From Fidelibacterota bacterium TMED108 (GTDB taxonomy: Bacteria; Fidelibacterota; Marinisomatia; Marinisomatales; TCS55), in contig NHFJ01000017.1 in assembly GCA_002172545.1 (NCBI GenBank), positions 1 to 28,167 on the forward strand: 28,167 nucleotides of DNA, in the 5' to 3' direction. The notes beneath the pieces are model-generated. The model saw only the letters and a program-made list of their open reading frames with translations, had not been told where the DNA came from and searched no databases. Below are positions 16,199-24,323 of the stretch, piece by piece; within the stretch, counting starts at the first letter, position 1, and the number at the start of each line of letters is the position of its first letter. Position numbers and translations under genes: made by a program.

Positions 16199-16209
16199 AT
16201 AAATATATA

Positions 16210-16767
16210 ATGAATCGCTATGAGTTTGAAGATAAAATATCCGATTATATAGATAATCAATTAAGCAGTTCAGAAAGAAAAGCTTTTGAAAACTATGCTG
16301 AAAAGAATCGGGAGGCTAAGGAGCTGTTAAGCTCAACAAAGAATGTTATTGATTTAATTAAATCACAGAAAAAGATTAAAACTTCAGAAAACTTTATGCC
16401 AAACCTTATTGATAAGGTTAGAGCTTATAAAAAAGCACCCGTGCAATCAATAAGATCTCAAAACAAAAATATGCTTTTTGGACTTTCGCCAAAGAATTCT
16501 GCTTTGATGGGTGTATTCATTTTTTCTTTTGTCTTTTTATTAGTAAATATTATTCCTAGTGAAAATGGTTTTTTTCAGTCGAATATTGCATCTAATAAAA
16601 AAAATACGACTGAAAAGACCCTTAGGAGCTCTCCTACAGAATCTGTTGATAGTAAAGAGCTTGTTCAGGCAGATTCCACATTGAATACGATGAAACCATC
16701 AGAAGAAATTAAGCTTAGACCTAAATTAGAAAAAATAGATATAGAATTAGTTAAAAATAAACGATAA
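16210..16767 (+). CDS. Putative membrane anti-sigma factor (zinc-less)
   Basis: A 185-residue single-pass membrane protein. Residues 1-35 (FEDKISDYIDNQLSSSERKA, then FENY) look like the start of an anti-sigma domain of the ZAS/RsrA kind (x-L-x-x-Y-x-D-x-x-L-x-x-x-E-R). However, the usual H-x3-C-x2-C zinc motif is missing, and I see no cysteine in the protein. A transmembrane helix (about 98-114, LMGVFIFSFVFLLVNII) separates the cytoplasmic sigma-binding part from a ~70-residue Ser/Lys/Glu-rich periplasmic tail, which could be a site for regulated proteolysis. Role is inferred mainly from its place directly after the sigma gene. Confidence 0.72.
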   Translation: MNRYEFEDKISDYIDNQLSSSERKAFENYAEKNREAKELLSSTKNVIDLIKSQKKIKTSENFMPNLIDKVRAYKKAPVQSIRSQNKNMLFGLSPKNSALMGVFIFSFVFLLVNIIPSENGFFQSNIASNKKNTTEKTLRSSPTESVDSKELVQADSTLNTMKPSEEIKLRPKLEKIDIELVKNKR

Positions 16768-16792
16768 AGCTTTTTTAAGCTCTCATTTCTAT

Positions 16793-16830
16793 TCTCTGAT
16801 TTTAATGTATTTAATCTCAGAGATTTTTAT
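16793..16830 (+). terminator. Probable rho-independent terminator after the sigma/anti-sigma unit
   Basis: TCTCTGA (16793-16799) pairs perfectly with TCAGAGA (16817-16823); further T-A pairs are possible inside the loop. TTTTTATCTT follows directly. The stem is AT-rich and only 7 bp, so strength is uncertain. It lies 15 bp before the diguanylate cyclase ATG, leaving no room for a Shine-Dalgarno, so the element might instead affect that gene's translation. Confidence 0.55.
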
Positions 16831-16838
16831 CTTCTATC

Positions 16839-18530
16839 ATGTCATTTTATAAACAAATCGCAGTTATTGTACTCTTTTTTATAATTCAGCTATTATTTTT
16901 TATTCCCCATTACAATAATGCCTTAATGATTGCTCTAAAGGGCTTTTCAACAGGAGGGTTGATTCTATTGATGATATCATATGCTTTTCCTGAATTAATC
17001 GCAATTAAGAAAAATAAAGATAACCCGAATGATAATCCCAATATACTTAAAGATATAAAGGATTATTCACTTATTGATAATAGATATCTGACTCTGCTTG
17101 AAAACATAAAGGACGGAATTTTATCGGTTAATAAGGATTATGCTTGTGGAATATATATTGCAGATCGAACCTCAAAAATATTTGACTTAAAATCATCTTC
17201 CGAAGATATTTTTAATTCGAATGTTGAATTAAACAATCCACTTCTCCGCTCCGTTTTTGATGAAAAAAAATCAAAAGTTTTTAACTTTAAAGACATAAAC
17301 CTTGAAAATTGGAATCAACTAATCAATATTAAGAAGTGGAGAGGTAGCGAATCTGCCTTTTGTTTTCCCATAAAGAACAATAAGAATATTATAGGCTCAC
17401 TTTTTGTTTTTATTGAACATTTTTCAAATATTAATTCATCTGACAAGCTAATCATTCAAAATTTTGTAGATATATTGAATCAAGGCATTCTTGATATAGA
17501 TGTATCTGAAATTCAAGTCTTAACAAATAAAAATTCAAACTTAATTCAATCTATCTTTAATGAATTTGATCCTGAATCAAACTCTGATAACTTTTTTAAA
17601 TCCGTAAAAAATGCGTGCAGATCAATATTCAAATACGATAAGCTCACTATTTCTTTTAAATCAAATGAAAGTGAAGATTTGAAGGTTGTATTAACTGACG
17701 GTTTTGATGAAGACATCGATGAGGGTTTTTCATTTAATCCTAACAACAGTATTTTAGGTTTATCCTTTGTGGATAATAAGAGTGTTCACTATGATGATTG
17801 GAAAAATAATTTTCCTGAAATGCATAGATTCGATGACTCCTTGGATGATTCAGCTTATTTCTCTACAGTAATGAGCTCACCTTTGCGATCGGCTGGAAAA
17901 TCAATAGGCAGTATTACCATTGAAAGATTAGAGTCTAAGCTATTTTCTTCAAACGATGTTGATTTGCTAAATTTGCTAGCAGAAAATGTAAGTAAGATTT
18001 TAGGATGGATTGATATACATCGTCAACTTAATCGATCTGCTTCAAGAGATGGATTGACTGGTTTGCTCAATCATAAAACATTTTTAAACAGATTCGCAAA
18101 AGAAATTGATCGATCTAGTCGATTTGGTGATAATCTCGGTTTGATCTTTTTTGATATTGATAAATTTAAATCGGTTAATGATACATATGGCCATCTTTAC
18201 GGAGACTATGTTCTGGAAGAGGTTAGTAAAATAATTTCAGAAAATGTAAGATCTATTGATATTGTTGGAAGATATGGAGGAGAGGAATTTTCCGTTCTCC
18301 TTATTAATACAGATATTAATGAATGTAAACCTCTCGCTGAAAAAATTGTGGATAAAATAGCTAAAAAAACTTTCCTGAGAGATGGTATTGCCGTTAATTT
18401 GACAATTAGTGCAGGTATGTCCGGATACCCCCTTCACTCAGATAACCTTGAGGGTCTCATTGAAAAGGCAGATAAAGCAATGTACAGCACCAAGGGTAAG
18501 GGTGGGAATGGAGTAGGCATTGCAGAATAA
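16839..18530 (+). CDS. Membrane diguanylate cyclase with GAF-like sensor domains
   Basis: A 563-residue protein that should make c-di-GMP from two GTP. Two hydrophobic segments near the N-terminus (about 6-24 and 31-48) anchor it. Two GAF-like regions are likely: ~85-225 and ~235-385, the latter including FSTVMSSPLRSAGKSIGSIT. The GGDEF domain (about 395-560) has DIDKFKSVNDTYGH and the active-site loop GGEEF at 480-484. The inhibitory site R471-x-x-D474 lies exactly 5 residues upstream, so product feedback is expected. No EAL domain is present. The next lipoprotein gene overlaps it by 11 bp. The GAF ligand and output are unknown; control of the surface glycans encoded downstream is a guess from position. 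Confidence 0.92.
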   Translation: MSFYKQIAVIVLFFIIQLLFFIPHYNNALMIALKGFSTGGLILLMISYAFPELIAIKKNKDNPNDNPNILKDIKDYSLIDNRYLTLLENIKDGILSVNKDYACGIYIADRTSKIFDLKSSSEDIFNSNVELNNPLLRSVFDEKKSKVFNFKDINLENWNQLINIKKWRGSESAFCFPIKNNKNIIGSLFVFIEHFSNINSSDKLIIQNFVDILNQGILDIDVSEIQVLTNKNSNLIQSIFNEFDPESNSDNFFKSVKNACRSIFKYDKLTISFKSNESEDLKVVLTDGFDEDIDEGFSFNPNNSILGLSFVDNKSVHYDDWKNNFPEMHRFDDSLDDSAYFSTVMSSPLRSAGKSIGSITIERLESKLFSSNDVDLLNLLAENVSKILGWIDIHRQLNRSASRDGLTGLLNHKTFLNRFAKEIDRSSRFGDNLGLIFFDIDKFKSVNDTYGHLYGDYVLEEVSKIISENVRSIDIVGRYGGEEFSVLLINTDINECKPLAEKIVDKIAKKTFLRDGIAVNLTISAGMSGYPLHSDNLEGLIEKADKAMYSTKGKGGNGVGIAE

Positions 18531-20139
18531 ATTATTAATTTCATTTAGAGCTAATACAGCGCTTATATATTTAGTATTTATATTTATTAGCTGTCAATCT
18601 TCAAAACCTGCCTCAGCAGAGTCAGTAGGTCAAAGCGACAATCAAAAAGCTTTAAAAAATGATCCAAATCCTGAAGCGTTAAAGTTTTTTATGAATGGAC
18701 AAATGCTGATGAATCAAGGTGATTTCCCAATGGCTATAATTGAATTTCAAGAAGCATTGGCTCTTGATCCTAATGTCGGGACAATTTATACATCAATTGC
18801 GGAATGTTATTGGAATATTGGAAAACCAGAGCTTTCTATGAAAAACTTAAAAATTGCTCTTTCCAAAAACCCACTTGACGAAGAGGCCTTAAGAGTTATG
18901 GCGGATCAGTTAATTGTTATGAAAAAGTACGATGAGGCTATCAAGCCTTTTAAAAAATTGAGAGATATCGATAAAGAGGAAACTAGATATATTATTGCTT
19001 TAGCGGAAATTAGTAAGCTTAAAAAAAACTATCTAGAAGCTGTAAATCTTTACCTAGAAGCTTATGAGATTGAGCCGTCTCGAATCGAACTTCTTGAATC
19101 AGCAGGAAGGTATGCTTTGCAATTAAAGAATAAAGATCAAGCTAAAACTATTTTCAAAAACTTATCCACTCAAAACCCATCCCAAGGCAATTATTTAAAT
19201 ATTTATTCTGAGCTAGCTATTCAATCAAAGAGCTTTGACGAAGCGATATTACATATAAAAAAATTGATAAGCGAAAACGGAGATTCCAATGATTTTCAAG
19301 CAAAATTAGGAGTTTTATACCATGCATCTGGAGAATCAGAAATAGGGAAGAATATTCTAAGAGATCTTTTTGATAGAAAAGAGCTAAGCGCGCAGTATTC
19401 CTTAACATTATTCGAAATATATTTAGATAGTAAAGATAATATCAGTGCAGCTAAAATTAGCGATGAAATGATTACAGCTTTTCCAGAGGATTGGAGAGGC
19501 TATTACAGTAGATCGTTGGTTTATATGGATGAAAATGATCATAAATCTATTGTATCAATTTTAGACCCTATATCAGAAACCTTTTCTAACATTTTTTCTA
19601 TTCAGTATATCTTAGGGTTAAGTTATAGTAGAATAAAAATGAATGATGAGGCTATTAATTTTTACAATCGTGCCTTAAGTATTCGTCCAAATTCAATAAA
19701 TGTACTTCATTCCATGGCTATTCTTTATGATGAGATTGGTGAATGGTTAAAATCGGATAAAATTTATGACCAACTAATCAAAAACAATCCCAGTGATGCG
19801 CAAGCATTCAATAATTATGCCTACAGTCTTGTTGAAAGAAATAAAAAACTAGATGAAGCTCTTATCTACGCAAAAAAAGCAATCGAACTTGAACCAAAAA
19901 ATCCCTCATACTTAGATACTATTGGATGGGTCTATTTTAAAATGAATGATATTAAGAGAGCGAGAAGATTTATCGAGGAGTCAATTAATATTCAGGGGGA
20001 CAATGCAGTTGTTCTTGAGCATTTAGGTGATATATTGATGAAGTCAAATGACTCTGTAAATGCGTTAGTTTTCTACAAAAAAGCCTATCAATTTGATAAA
20101 CAAAATTCACAACTAAAGAAGAAGGCGTTCCCAGATTAA
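18520..20139 (+). CDS. TPR-repeat lipoprotein
   Basis: A 539-residue exported lipoprotein: a signal segment (ALIYLVFIFISC) with lipobox FISC and lipidated C25, then a polar linker and about a dozen tetratricopeptide repeats, for example FFMNGQMLMNQGDFPMAIIE and AFNNYAYSLVERNKKLDEAL, followed by SYLDTIGWVYFKMNDIKRAR. TPR arrays are protein-binding scaffolds; in FCB bacteria such lipoproteins are common in envelope assembly, and no specific partner can be named. The start is TTG, 11 bp inside the upstream gene; GGAG/GTAGG about 7 bp before it supports this, and no ATG occurs before the signal peptide. It probably forms an operon with the LolB-like gene. Confidence 0.85.
   Translation: MQNKLLISFRANTALIYLVFIFISCQSSKPASAESVGQSDNQKALKNDPNPEALKFFMNGQMLMNQGDFPMAIIEFQEALALDPNVGTIYTSIAECYWNIGKPELSMKNLKIALSKNPLDEEALRVMADQLIVMKKYDEAIKPFKKLRDIDKEETRYIIALAEISKLKKNYLEAVNLYLEAYEIEPSRIELLESAGRYALQLKNKDQAKTIFKNLSTQNPSQGNYLNIYSELAIQSKSFDEAILHIKKLISENGDSNDFQAKLGVLYHASGESEIGKNILRDLFDRKELSAQYSLTLFEIYLDSKDNISAAKISDEMITAFPEDWRGYYSRSLVYMDENDHKSIVSILDPISETFSNIFSIQYILGLSYSRIKMNDEAINFYNRALSIRPNSINVLHSMAILYDEIGEWLKSDKIYDQLIKNNPSDAQAFNNYAYSLVERNKKLDEALIYAKKAIELEPKNPSYLDTIGWVYFKMNDIKRARRFIEESINIQGDNAVVLEHLGDILMKSNDSVNALVFYKKAYQFDKQNSQLKKKAFPD
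20121..20125 (+). promoter_or_regulatory. Shine-Dalgarno supporting a non-canonical ATT start
   Basis: GAAGG lies 9 bp before ATT at 20135, inside the end of the TPR lipoprotein gene. No ATG, GTG or TTG lies in this frame between the in-frame stop at 20114-20116 and the signal peptide, so this site is the best clue to where the LolB-like gene starts. Confidence 0.45.
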
Positions 20140-20767
20140 TATTAAAATAATATTAACATCTTCTTTGCTTTTTTTAGTTGGATGTTCACCAGCTATTTTT
20201 GAATTAAATTCCATTAATGAAAAAGTTTTTTCATATCCTGATCTTTCAGAAAAAAACTATTGCCGTGGAAAAGGTTATATCATTTCAAAAGGAAATGTAA
20301 GTGGAAGGTTAAATCTGACATTCACTTCTTCAAAAAAATCAACTTACATTGAATTTAGAGATTTGATAGGAAGAAGAACCCTTTTTTTAATTATATCAGA
20401 AAATAGTATTAATGCTTGGGATATTCGCAATAACAGGAAATACGACCAAGAATCGCTTTTATTGGCTTTTCCATTTTTTGAATTAATTAAACCCAATGAT
20501 TTAATTAACTTCTTATGGGGTGAGATACCAAAAATTTTTATGAATTCAGATAATATTTTAAATAATGATAAAATTAAAAATGGGCAAATACAATTTTCTT
20601 CGAATCAAACTGAGAACGGGGTTTTAATCAATTTTATTTCATTTAATATCAAAAATGAAGACCAAAAAATTGAGCTTTTTATTGATAACAGAGATTTTGA
20701 TATGCAATATCCACATCTTATAAGAAAAATTCCAGAATCAGTAATTCCTAAATCGGAAAGCTTATGA
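20135..20767 (+). CDS. LolB/DUF4292-like outer-membrane lipoprotein, probable ATT start
   Basis: A ~210-residue lipoprotein. From ATT 20135 the N-terminus reads (M)NIKIILTSSLLFLVGCSP, a convincing lipoprotein signal with lipobox LVGC and C17 lipidated. The first canonical start, TTG 20165, would leave only six residues before the cysteine and no positive charge, so it is unlikely. The mature part is a beta-rich LolA/LolB-like domain (KGNVSGRLNLTFTSSKKSTY, later FRDLIGRRTLFLIISENSI), similar in layout to DUF4292 lipoproteins of Bacteroidetes and to LolB, which inserts lipoproteins into the outer membrane. The family call is tentative. It overlaps the TPR gene stop and, at its 3' end, the GT2 start (ATGA). 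Confidence 0.65.
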   Translation: MNIKIILTSSLLFLVGCSPAIFELNSINEKVFSYPDLSEKNYCRGKGYIISKGNVSGRLNLTFTSSKKSTYIEFRDLIGRRTLFLIISENSINAWDIRNNRKYDQESLLLAFPFFELIKPNDLINFLWGEIPKIFMNSDNILNNDKIKNGQIQFSSNQTENGVLINFISFNIKNEDQKIELFIDNRDFDMQYPHLIRKIPESVIPKSESL

Positions 20768-21687
20768 AATTATCTATTGTAATACCCGTTTACAACGAAG
20801 TTGAATCTCTTGCTAAGCTGCACCAAGAAATAGTTCAAAATATTGAAACACCGGAATATGAAGTTATTTACATAGATGATGGTTCAACTGATGGTTCTTC
20901 AGAGAAAATTCAAGAATTATCTCTAGCTAATCGAAGAATAAAATTGATCCAATTTTATCGTAATTACGGAAAATCTGCGGCTCTTTCTGAGGGATTTAAA
21001 CAAGCTGATGGCGATTATGTAATCACAATGGATGCTGACCTGCAGGATGACCCCGCAGAAATTAAAAATCTTATCAATAAATTGGAAGAGGGATTCGATT
21101 TAGTCTCAGGGTGGAAAAAAAATCGCAAAGATCCAATTTCAAAACGCTTACCATCGAAGCTTTTCAACTTTATTACCCGACTATTTACTAGTGTTAAAAT
21201 TCATGACTTCAACTGTGGATTAAAAATTTACAGAAAATCTGTTATCAAGACCTTAGATATTTATGGAGGTCGTCACAGATATATTCCTGCGTTAGCTGGA
21301 CAAAAGAAATATATTGTCTCAGAAATTATTGTAAACCATAGAGCGCGAGAATTTGGAAACTCGAAATACGGCAGCCAAAGACTCTTTCATGGATTTTTTG
21401 ATCTTATATCCGTCATTTTTCTCTCGCGCTATATCCAAAGCCCTCTTTATTTTTTTGGCCAATTGGGCTTGCTATCATTCTTTACGGGATTCGGTATAGA
21501 GGGATATGTTTTGTACCTTAAATATGTATTGGGAGAGCCTTTTGCAATGCACATAGCTTTATTGATTTTTGGAGTTCTTCTAATTTTTATTGGTATCCAA
21601 TTTTTTTCAATTGGGCTAATAGGAGAGATGATTGCTAATTCAAATCAAGATAAAGAATCGCGAATAAAAAAAATTCACAAGGGTTAG
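20764..21687 (+). CDS. GT2 polyprenyl-phosphate glycosyltransferase (GtrB/ArnC/DPM1-like)
   Basis: A 307-residue GT-A enzyme expected to transfer a sugar from a nucleotide sugar to undecaprenyl phosphate. Motifs: IVIPVYNEVESL at the N-terminus, DDGSTDGS near 38, the metal-binding D90-x-D92 in MDADLQDDPAEI, and FNCGLKIYRKSV. Two C-terminal transmembrane helices (about 229-253 and 262-285) are typical of GtrB and ArnC. It opens the glycan block and is coupled to the LolB-like gene by an ATGA overlap. The donor sugar cannot be told from sequence. Confidence 0.92.
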   Translation: MKLSIVIPVYNEVESLAKLHQEIVQNIETPEYEVIYIDDGSTDGSSEKIQELSLANRRIKLIQFYRNYGKSAALSEGFKQADGDYVITMDADLQDDPAEIKNLINKLEEGFDLVSGWKKNRKDPISKRLPSKLFNFITRLFTSVKIHDFNCGLKIYRKSVIKTLDIYGGRHRYIPALAGQKKYIVSEIIVNHRAREFGNSKYGSQRLFHGFFDLISVIFLSRYIQSPLYFFGQLGLLSFFTGFGIEGYVLYLKYVLGEPFAMHIALLIFGVLLIFIGIQFFSIGLIGEMIANSNQDKESRIKKIHKG

Positions 21688-21697
21688 CTACGCCATC

Positions 21698-22798
21698 ATG
21701 AAAATTGCAATGATTGGTCCTTTTCCTCCGTTGAGGGGTGGTATATCAATGTTTAATCATTCTTTATCTTGCGAGTTAAATAAGAAAAATGCAGTTTACA
21801 GGATATCATTTTATTCTCTTTATCCAAAGGTCTTATTTCCAGGAAAGTCACAATATTTTGATTTTAAAGGAGAAACCTCAAAAGAAATAATAAGCACTTT
21901 AAATCCTCTCTCATGGATTAAAACTGCGCATTATATTAATAGTATTAAGCCAGATGTAATTATTTTTCAATATTGGCACCCATTTTTTGCTCTTGCTTTT
22001 TCATCAATAGCGCGTAGAATTAAAAGATATAGTAATTCAAAAATTATTGTCAATTGTAACAATATTTTTCCACATGAAAAAATGCAATTTGGTAATTCTT
22101 TATCTCGAAATTTTTTTAAATATGTAGATCATTTTATCGTAATGGCGGATTCAGTAAAAAAAGATTTATTAAGCATTAAGCCTAACGCCAATTATATCGA
22201 ATTAATGCATCCTGTTTATGATGTATTTGGTAAAAGAGCTAGCAGGGATAAAGCAAAAAATTATTTAGGAATTAATTCTAAAAGAATCATCCTTTTTTTT
22301 GGTTTAATTAGAGACTATAAAGGTTTAGATCTATTAATACAAGCGTCAAAAGATTTAAAAAATAAATTAAAAGATTTTAAAATTGTTGTTGCTGGTGAAT
22401 GCTATGGAAGTAAAAATCAATATCTTGATCTAGCGAAGAGATTAGACGTCGAAGACTGCTTTAGTTTCAATTTCAATTTTATAAAAAATGAAGACGTTTC
22501 AAATTATTTTTCAGCGGCAGATGTAGTTGTTTTACCCTACAGATCAGCTACTCAAAGTGGAGTTGTGCCTATCGCCTATCATTTCAATAGACCTGTAATT
22601 TCAACCGACGTTGGAGGCTTAAAAGAATATATTGTCCATAAAAAATCTGGATTTCTGTGTAAACCAAACCCAGCATCTATATCTAAGGCAATAATTGATT
22701 TTTATGATTCAAATAATGACTTCAATCCTTATATAGAAGATTACAAGAAAAGGTTTTCATGGCAAGTTTTTGCAGATAAGATTATATCTGAAATTTAA
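21698..22798 (+). CDS. GT4 family glycosyltransferase (GT-B fold)
   Basis: A 366-residue retaining glycosyltransferase. The N-terminal Rossmann half begins IAMIGPFPPLRGGISMFNHS, the usual G-G acceptor-side motif of GT4. The C-terminal donor-binding half shows ILFFGLIRDYKGLDLLIQAS, and then VVLPYRSATQSGVVPIAYHF with VISTDVGGLKEYI, the nucleotide-sugar site. The GT4 E-x7-E pattern is degenerate here (the first Glu position reads S/Q), which is common in some subgroups. It lies 10 bp after the GT2 gene and 2 bp before the next, in a continuous operon. Confidence 0.9.
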   Translation: MKIAMIGPFPPLRGGISMFNHSLSCELNKKNAVYRISFYSLYPKVLFPGKSQYFDFKGETSKEIISTLNPLSWIKTAHYINSIKPDVIIFQYWHPFFALAFSSIARRIKRYSNSKIIVNCNNIFPHEKMQFGNSLSRNFFKYVDHFIVMADSVKKDLLSIKPNANYIELMHPVYDVFGKRASRDKAKNYLGINSKRIILFFGLIRDYKGLDLLIQASKDLKNKLKDFKIVVAGECYGSKNQYLDLAKRLDVEDCFSFNFNFIKNEDVSNYFSAADVVVLPYRSATQSGVVPIAYHFNRPVISTDVGGLKEYIVHKKSGFLCKPNPASISKAIIDFYDSNNDFNPYIEDYKKRFSWQVFADKIISEI

Positions 22799-22800
22799 TT

Positions 22801-23643
22801 ATGGATGAAAAATCAGTAAATATTATCGTTTTAAATTGGAACCAAAAAGATCTCTCTTTAAAATGTATAAGCTCTCTAAAGAAAACTACCTATAAAAATA
22901 AAAACATTATTTTTATTGATAATGGCTCTGATGACGGATCAATTGAATCTGTTAAAAGTATTCATCCTGATGTTGAAATCATTCGTTCAGAAAATAATCT
23001 TGGTTATGCTGCTGGTAATAATTTTGGATTTTGTGAAATCAATCGCCCATCAAAATATACGATTTTCTTAAACAATGACACTTTTGTTGATCCTGGTTTC
23101 ATAGAGCCATTAATTAGTGAATTAGAAAACAACTCTCATGCTATGCAAGTTGTACCAAAAATTTTCTATGCAAAAGATAAAAATACAATTTGGTATGCAG
23201 GAGGAAGAATCAATCTCATGTTTTCGCTAATATGGCATATCGGCATACGATCAAATAAGATTGAAAAATACAATCATAGAAAAGAGGTTGATTATGCTAC
23301 TGGGTGCTGTTTTTGCATAAGGTCAGATGATTTTTCTAGATTAGAAATGTTTAATGAAGGTTATAAAATGTACTGCGAAGATGTTGATTTATCTCTCAAG
23401 ATTAGAAAAGAAGGTGGAAAAATATTCTACATACCAACCTCCAAGGTTTGGCACCACGTTTCAAAATCTTTAGGGGGCATGCACTCTTTTTCAAAATGGA
23501 GAAAAAAATATATAAGCATTATGAAGCTTATTTTAAAACATGGAAGCCCAATACTATTTCCAATTACTATTGTATTTTATGTTCTTAACGCATTGTTAAG
23601 TTTACTTATTATCCCTCTATCAAAAATGACAAGCAAAAGATGA
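22801..23643 (+). CDS. GT2 family glycosyltransferase (rhamnosyltransferase-like)
   Basis: A 280-residue GT-A inverting glycosyltransferase. The N-terminus NIIVLNWNQKDLSLKCISSL, then DNGSDDGS, SENNLGYAAGNNFG and FLNNDTFVDPGF are typical of the rhamnosyltransferase/WcaA-like GT2 group found in O-antigen and exopolysaccharide loci. YCEDVDLSLKIRKEGGKI carries the catalytic E-D pair. A hydrophobic C-terminal segment (about 250-272) probably holds it at the membrane. The donor is not determinable. The stop overlaps the methyltransferase start (ATGA). Confidence 0.9.
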   Translation: MDEKSVNIIVLNWNQKDLSLKCISSLKKTTYKNKNIIFIDNGSDDGSIESVKSIHPDVEIIRSENNLGYAAGNNFGFCEINRPSKYTIFLNNDTFVDPGFIEPLISELENNSHAMQVVPKIFYAKDKNTIWYAGGRINLMFSLIWHIGIRSNKIEKYNHRKEVDYATGCCFCIRSDDFSRLEMFNEGYKMYCEDVDLSLKIRKEGGKIFYIPTSKVWHHVSKSLGGMHSFSKWRKKYISIMKLILKHGSPILFPITIVFYVLNALLSLLIIPLSKMTSKR

Positions 23644-24323
23644 AAAATTTTTTTAAAAAAATTCCAGGACTTTCTATTATTGTTGATAGTATCAATGCCA
23701 TAGCTGTTATAATAAAATACTCTTTTTATTCAAATGTTGTGCACGAAGAAGAAAGGGCTGATCCTGAGGATCCAAAATGGGAAAACGATCCGTGGTCGCA
23801 TGTTTTTATAAAAAGGTGTAATTATGCAATGAATTTTTCAAAAGGTAAAAGAGTGCTCGATCTTTGTTGCGGCACAGGTTGGACATCAAATGAATTGTCT
23901 AAAGTTGCGGTTTCTGTAAATGCGGTTGACTACTCAAGAGAGTCAATAGATAGCGCTAAAAATAAATATCCAAAGGGAAATTTATTTTTCAAAAAAATGA
24001 ATGCGCTCTCGCTTAATTTTTCAGATCAGTCTTTCGATACTGTGGTTAGTATGGAGGCAATCGAGCATTTTAGTGAGATTGATGGAAAGAAATATCTATC
24101 AGAAGTAGAAAGAGTATTAAAAAAAGGTGGAGTTTTTGTTGGAAGTACACCTCAGGTTGAAACAAAAAATCCTCTAAAAATTTTAGCATTAAAAAAAATT
24201 GATCCCTATCATTTACAGCTCTATTCAATTAAAATGTTAAAGTCTTTATTACTCGATTATTTTGATCATGTTGAAATAGAAAGTCAGCCAGAAGAATGGA
24301 TGTTATTTAAATGCATCAAATAA
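23640..24323 (+). CDS. SAM-dependent class I methyltransferase in the glycan locus
   Basis: A 227-residue Rossmann-fold methyltransferase. SAM-binding motif I is VLDLCCGTGW (about 71-80), followed by the acidic strand VNAVDYSRESI, motif III NALSLNFSDQSFDTVVSMEA and the post-motif LKKGGVFVGSTPQ. Similar enzymes methylate sugars or the terminal residue of a growing glycan, but the acceptor here is unknown. A 50-residue N-terminal region precedes the fold (HEEERADPEDPKWENDPWS). It overlaps both neighbours (ATGA with the GT2 gene; 13 bp with the toroid gene), so the three are tightly coupled. Confidence 0.9.
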   Translation: MKNFFKKIPGLSIIVDSINAIAVIIKYSFYSNVVHEEERADPEDPKWENDPWSHVFIKRCNYAMNFSKGKRVLDLCCGTGWTSNELSKVAVSVNAVDYSRESIDSAKNKYPKGNLFFKKMNALSLNFSDQSFDTVVSMEAIEHFSEIDGKKYLSEVERVLKKGGVFVGSTPQVETKNPLKILALKKIDPYHLQLYSIKMLKSLLLDYFDHVEIESQPEEWMLFKCIK

